A stretch of 25,082 nt of DNA, from the NCBI GenBank assembly GCA_910588205.1, contig CAJUQK010000028.1, positions 1 through 25,082 of the forward strand, in the 5' to 3' direction. Of this stretch, positions 21,561-25,082 are shown one piece after another; the stretch's first letter is position 1, and the number at the start of each line of letters is the position of its first letter. Made by a program: the position numbers and the translations under genes. This stretch comes from an uncultured Eggerthellaceae bacterium (lineage in GTDB: Bacteria > Actinomycetota > Coriobacteriia > Coriobacteriales > Eggerthellaceae). The notes beneath the pieces were generated by a model that did no database searches, had not been told where the DNA came from, and saw nothing but the letters and a program-made list of their open reading frames with translations.

Positions 21561-22670
21561 TCAGACCTTCTTCCTTCGGGCGCGGAACTCGCTCATGGGT
21601 TCGATGCGCACGCCCAGCTTGTTCGCACTGACAGCGATGTCTCCTTGGATGTTGTCCACATGGCCGCTTACGGGCCGTTCGTCTGCAAAGGCTTCCAAGA
21701 CCCGCTCCACGCTGCGAGCGTCGATGCGCTCCTCGGGCCCTAGCATGGCCTTGAGCACCTTGTGGATGCAGCGCCGCTGCAAAGGACGCGCTTGCTGGCC
21801 GAAGGCGGGTTCCAGCAGCCAACCACGCTCAGGAGCTCCGTCTATGAGCATGATGGCATCATCGTTGAGCACATCGTCAGCCATCGCATCCAGCATGTCA
21901 TCCTCATCAGCGATGAGGTTCATGGACCGCACGAGGTTATCCGATGCCCGCACATCCCATTCACGCGTCTTGGGCACGATCAGCTCACGCACATAAGCGC
22001 GGAAGCGATCCGTGTGGGCATTGGTGGCGTCTTCGCGCCAGAGGTTGCCTCGCTCATCCAGAACGACCGTTGCGCCTTCCGTCTCTGCCAACCCGCGGAC
22101 GAAGGAGCGGAGGTCCGACCGGGTGCAGTCCAGCAGGGGCCGCACCACGTTCCCGTTCCGGTAGAGCATGCTCCGAAAACCACCCGGCCCGGTACCTACG
22201 ATGGAGCGCATGTAGAAGCTCTCGATCCGGTCATCGGCCGTATGGGCCGTGAGGATGCGTCCCTCAGAGAGCGGCACAGCCTCATGCATGCACACCGAAG
22301 AGAGCGCCTCGCGGGCCGCCAGATAGCGTTCGTGCCTCCCTTGAGCCTCTAGGTTCGTGTGGGCCAGTTGCGCCTCTCGAGCCACATCCACTTCGCAACA
22401 GAAAAAGGGGAGGTTCAACGCCTCGGCTAACTGACGACAGAACTCCGCGTCATCTTCGGCATCTTGGCCGCGCAGCTTGTGGTTCACATGCAGCAATGCC
22501 ACCGGTCCCACATCCCCGCTTTGACGCAGCTCATGCATGGTATAGGCCAAAGCCGTGGAATCGGAGCCACCGGATACCATGAGCAGACAGGCAGAATCAG
22601 GCCCGAAGAGGTCACGAGCTTGGGCTGTCTTGCGGGCAGCATCCACGATATGTCCGTTGCGCTTTGCCAT
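21561..22670 (-). CDS. tilS: tRNA(Ile)-lysidine synthase TilS
   Basis: A 369-residue enzyme that changes C34 of the CAU tRNA-Ile to lysidine, with ATP, so that it reads AUA. The PP-loop is VSGGSDSTAL near residue 30, with GPVALLHVNHKLRGQDAEDDAEFC, TAHTADDRIESFYMRSIVGTG (the family's H-x-x-D-D-x-x-E-T motif with S for T), and RPLLDCTRSDLRSFV. The C-terminal domain is short and diverged (VDNIQGDIAVSANKLGVRIEPM). ATG at 22670 is chosen; the frame runs further upstream into the divergent WYL gene, which is not plausible. The ribosome site is weak. It is followed at once by maf. Being essential, it is a reliable housekeeping marker. Confidence 0.93.
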   Translation of the reverse strand: MAKRNGHIVDAARKTAQARDLFGPDSACLLMVSGGSDSTALAYTMHELRQSGDVGPVALLHVNHKLRGQDAEDDAEFCRQLAEALNLPFFCCEVDVAREAQLAHTNLEAQGRHERYLAAREALSSVCMHEAVPLSEGRILTAHTADDRIESFYMRSIVGTGPGGFRSMLYRNGNVVRPLLDCTRSDLRSFVRGLAETEGATVVLDERGNLWREDATNAHTDRFRAYVRELIVPKTREWDVRASDNLVRSMNLIADEDDMLDAMADDVLNDDAIMLIDGAPERGWLLEPAFGQQARPLQRRCIHKVLKAMLGPEERIDARSVERVLEAFADERPVSGHVDNIQGDIAVSANKLGVRIEPMSEFRARRKKV

Positions 22671-22714
22671 GGTGTAATCTTTGCTGTGGGAACTGTACCA
22701 GATAAGGAGCAGCC

Positions 22715-23737
22715 ATGGCACCGAACCGCAAACCTCGCATCCTCTATACGGCGAAGATCCTCTTCGAAGAGACGGACGCGGAGCACGGGCTCTCACTACC
22801 CCAGATCCAAGAACGCCTTGAGGAGCATGAGATAGCCTCTGAGCGGAAGGCCCTCTACCGTGACCTGGAGCACCTACGCACCTTCGGTCTGGATATCCAG
22901 AAGCTCTCTACGCGCCCCGTGAGCTATGCCTTGGCGAAACGGCCATTCACCTCCGAGCAGATGGCGCTCCTGCTGGATGCCGTGCGCACCTCGCGCACCC
23001 TGACGGAAGCGAACGCCCAGGATCTGACCGAGAAGCTGCATCGGCTGCAGTCCATCCACCAGGCCGATGCCACCCGAGCCCAGGTGCACGTATCGGGACG
23101 GGTGGGCACCCAGAACGCAGCCGTGCTGGATACGCTTTCCATCATCCGCCAGGCCCTTGCTGAGAAACGGGATATCTCCTTCGAATATGTGCGCTATGAC
23201 TGCAAGCTGAACCTGGTGAAGGCAGTTGCCGAAGACGGCCAGGAGCGCCTGCGAACCCCGCTGTTCCTCCTCTATGCCGATGACAAGTACTATCTGCTCA
23301 CCTTCGATGAGGACGCACCGGACCACATCCGCAGCTACCGGGTGGACCGCATGGCGAACGTCATGATCCGAAATGAGTCTGACCCTGCCCACAGACCTGA
23401 TGCCGCCTTCGATATCAGCCGCTACGAACGGGAGCGCTTGGGCATGTACAACCTGGAACCCGTGCGCATCAAGCTGCTCGTACCCCAAGAGCTGATCGGA
23501 CAGATGGTGGACATCTTCGGATTGGAGGGCACCTCTTCGGTGCCTACGGGCCCGGAAGAGGAGAAGGCCTTCGTCCATGTGACCGCTGCTCCAAGCCCGG
23601 TGCTCTTCAGCCAGATAGCCCAGTTCGGCGGGAGGGTGCGCATCTTAGGCCCCCGCCGCGTGGTTGAGGCTTACCAAGCGCACTTGCAGGCTTGCCTGGC
23701 CGATCAAGAGGTCCCAGAGACCGAGGTCTGTGAGTGA
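22715..23737 (+). CDS. WYL-domain transcriptional regulator
   Basis: A 340-residue protein; AAGGAG precedes the ATG. Residues 1-75 are a winged helix of the HTH_11 type (ILYTAKILFEETDAEHGLSL, then ERKALYRDLEHLRTFGLDI). A helical linker follows, then a WYL domain (about 150-215) with ISFEYVRYDCK, RTPLFLLYADDKYYLLTFD and RSYRVDRMANV, and a C-terminal capping part (about 235-335). WYL regulators sense ligands, perhaps nucleic-acid or cyclic-nucleotide type, and are common in actinobacteria. It is divergent from tilS with a 44-base gap, so the two promoters must overlap. What it controls is unknown. Confidence 0.87.
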   Translation: MAPNRKPRILYTAKILFEETDAEHGLSLPQIQERLEEHEIASERKALYRDLEHLRTFGLDIQKLSTRPVSYALAKRPFTSEQMALLLDAVRTSRTLTEANAQDLTEKLHRLQSIHQADATRAQVHVSGRVGTQNAAVLDTLSIIRQALAEKRDISFEYVRYDCKLNLVKAVAEDGQERLRTPLFLLYADDKYYLLTFDEDAPDHIRSYRVDRMANVMIRNESDPAHRPDAAFDISRYERERLGMYNLEPVRIKLLVPQELIGQMVDIFGLEGTSSVPTGPEEEKAFVHVTAAPSPVLFSQIAQFGGRVRILGPRRVVEAYQAHLQACLADQEVPETEVCE

Positions 23738-23782
23738 TAGAATCAGAGGAGCGAAACCCTATCCCACGCTCGAGAGGTTCAC

Positions 23783-24676
23783 ATGCCTTCTGGGTCCTAC
23801 GCCGGTCTTCAAGCCCGTCATAAGAAGCGCGCCATCGTCCTGTCTGCGGGGGCGATCCTGATTGGGGCCGCCCTCTTCCTCTATGGAGAATGGACGGTTG
23901 GCACTGGTACGGAAGGTGTTATCCACTATCTCCTTCAGACGATCGGAATAGGGTTGGTCGGTGCGGCTTGCCTGACGATCGATATGGTTTTCACCGGTCA
24001 CGCCTTTATCGGTTTCCGCGAGAAGGGAGCGGCGGAAAGGCGTGAGATCATTCGGCAGGCAGGCAAGCAATGCCTTGTTGTCGTCCTCAATGTATTCGTG
24101 TATGGCTCTGTATTCATTCTGGCAATGGGTGGTATCAGCGCCCTCGATCACGGGAACATCATCACGGCGATCGTCGTTCTCTTCCTCTGGGTGCTCTGCA
24201 TCATCATCTTCATCGCCTACCGTCGGTATCGGAAAGAGCATAAGGTAGGCTACTCTGTCATAGGGACCCTGGGGGTTTCGCTCATCCTGCTCCTCATAGG
24301 CGCTGGCATGCTCTATCTAGGGGTATCTGGAACAGCGAATGCGGCTCAGGATCTCAAGGATGGTCCTCGAACAGCCGATGTATTCATCGTGGATGCACGC
24401 CTCGATAACCCTTATTGGAAATACAGACTCATCAAACAGCCAGAGCATGTGCTCACGTTCTACACTGCCGATGAAGAGCGTATCGTCTTAGAGGTTCATG
24501 ACACCGACATAGACAGCGCCAAGATCATCAACGACCTGGGTAATTTCGTGCATCTGACCTATTATCCGCGTACCCAGATCTTCTGCGACGCAACTCGATG
24601 GGACAACGGCAAACAGGTCATGGGGCAGGACTTGCTCACCGATCTCCAAGAAAGCTACGGTTTCCAGATGCCATAG
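23783..24676 (+). CDS. Five-TM membrane protein of unknown function
   Basis: A 297-residue protein; GAGAGG lies five bases before the ATG. Five hydrophobic spans are seen at about 17-34, 48-70, 97-118, 126-146 and 157-180, followed by a soluble C-terminal domain of about 115 residues (ADVFIVDARLDNPYWKYRL, then HVLTFYTADEERIVLEVHD, LGNFVHLTYYPRTQIFCDA) that looks beta-rich. A conserved family is not recognised. It lies 45 bases after the WYL regulator on the same strand and may be co-transcribed with it. The soluble domain would be outside or inside depending on topology; with a basic N-terminus inside and five spans it would be outside. Confidence 0.75.
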   Translation: MPSGSYAGLQARHKKRAIVLSAGAILIGAALFLYGEWTVGTGTEGVIHYLLQTIGIGLVGAACLTIDMVFTGHAFIGFREKGAAERREIIRQAGKQCLVVVLNVFVYGSVFILAMGGISALDHGNIITAIVVLFLWVLCIIIFIAYRRYRKEHKVGYSVIGTLGVSLILLLIGAGMLYLGVSGTANAAQDLKDGPRTADVFIVDARLDNPYWKYRLIKQPEHVLTFYTADEERIVLEVHDTDIDSAKIINDLGNFVHLTYYPRTQIFCDATRWDNGKQVMGQDLLTDLQESYGFQMP

Positions 24677-24688
24677 CCCTGACGGCAG

Positions 24689-25018
24689 ATATGCGTTGCG
24701 CGAAGATCACGCGCAACATATTCATTGCGGCAATTGCCGGGTGACCTGGCGTACCGGGTTCATCCGGGTGCAAGAGCGGGCGGACCACGGTCCGCCCCTA
24801 CGGGCAACCTGACCTGCATCTGTGTTGGAACGCGCAGCGTTTGAATATGCGTTGCACGAAGAACACGCGCAACAGATTCATTGAGTCACCAACCGGGTAG
24901 CCTGACGTACCGGATTTATCCGGGTGTCACAGGGGCCGATCCAGATCGGCCCCTACAATGCATGGTTCACCCGAGTGCACCTGGCGTACGATCCGTAGGG
25001 GTCGAACGTGTTCGACCC
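24689..25018. repeat. REP-like cluster of palindromic intergenic repeats
   Basis: The last 400 bases have no credible gene. A 39-base unit occurs at 24689-24727 and 24845-24883 with few differences, each holding the stem-like GTTGCGCG/CGCGCAAC or its variant. Each is followed by a similar stretch containing CCGGGT and GTACCGG, and then a perfect palindrome: GGGCGGACC/GGTCCGCCC (24778-24797) and AGGGGCCGATC/GATCGGCCCCT (24931-24954). A third, GGGTCGAAC/GTTCGACCC, is at 24999-25018. CTAC follows or GTAG precedes the palindromes. The first hairpin may also end transcription of the gene upstream. Confidence 0.75.
24690..24722 (+). terminator. Hairpin shortly after the membrane protein gene
   Basis: ATGCGTTGCGCG and CGCGCAACATAT-type arms form a stem of at least 8 perfect pairs (GTTGCGCG/CGCGCAAC) 14 bases after the stop codon. 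There is no T-run, so it is a weak terminator candidate, and it is also part of the repeat cluster. Confidence 0.4.
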
Positions 25019-25082
25019 AACGTCACAACCCGGAGAATGCAACATCATCCGTAGACCAGCTATCATGTGTCAACCCAGATCT

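Noticed and set aside
24689..25018. CRISPR array
   Set aside because: There are only two long imperfect units with related, not unique, sequence between them, and no cas genes.

Overview
The window is the right-hand part of a prophage (about 1-7253) followed by about 18 kb of ordinary bacterial chromosome (7254-25082). Moderate-to-high GC, a folP-folK fusion, a separate PRC/MgtE-N/CBS protein next to an Nramp-type magnesium transporter, and the order tilS-maf-hpt-ftsH-folPK-birA-bioY suggest an anaerobic actinobacterium of the class Coriobacteriia (Eggerthella/Olsenella/Collinsella relatives). This assignment is an inference from gene content, not a database match.

Prophage. From the left edge come the end of a tail protein, a small zinc-knuckle protein and a tail-fibre/receptor-binding gene (821-1627). 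Behind the fibre gene lie three silent, promoterless, start-less coding cassettes on the opposite strand (1945-1646, 2231-1953, 2421-2239) and a tyrosine recombinase (3397-2423). Four copies of an 18-bp site (invariant GT, ATTCCCTA, CA) sit at the variable junction of the fibre gene and at the 5' end of each silent cassette. The fibre copy is in one orientation and the other three are in the opposite one. Reading through each site in the fibre's frame gives an uninterrupted alternative C-terminus of 105, 99, 93 or 61 residues. This is the layout of a shufflon: a multi-site inversion system that switches the receptor-binding tip of the phage tail. It is the main discovery of the window. Rightward come holin, a one-TM protein and an SH3-bearing amidase endolysin. 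A leftward accessory group (7057-5034) of small unknown proteins follows, and the prophage ends in a displaced 3' half of a tRNA-Ser(UGA) gene, which marks the attachment site. The full tRNA and the true integrase are expected beyond the left edge.

Chromosome. After a small Cys-rich protein come citrate synthase (leftward), tRNA-Arg(ACG) with its own promoter and a perfect 18-bp hairpin that begins inside the CCA tail, and a rightward magnesium pair (Mg-sensor-like PRC/MgtE-N/CBS protein plus an NRMT-type Nramp transporter). A convergent Rrf2-family regulator and an NhaC-type antiporter follow. Next is a long leftward housekeeping run: tilS-maf, then hpt-ftsH-folPK-birA-bioY with overlapping or abutting genes (tRNA modification, nucleotide sanitation, purine salvage, membrane proteolysis, folate and biotin use). 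Divergent from tilS are a WYL-domain regulator and a five-TM membrane protein. The last 400 bases are non-coding and carry a REP-like cluster of repeated palindromes.
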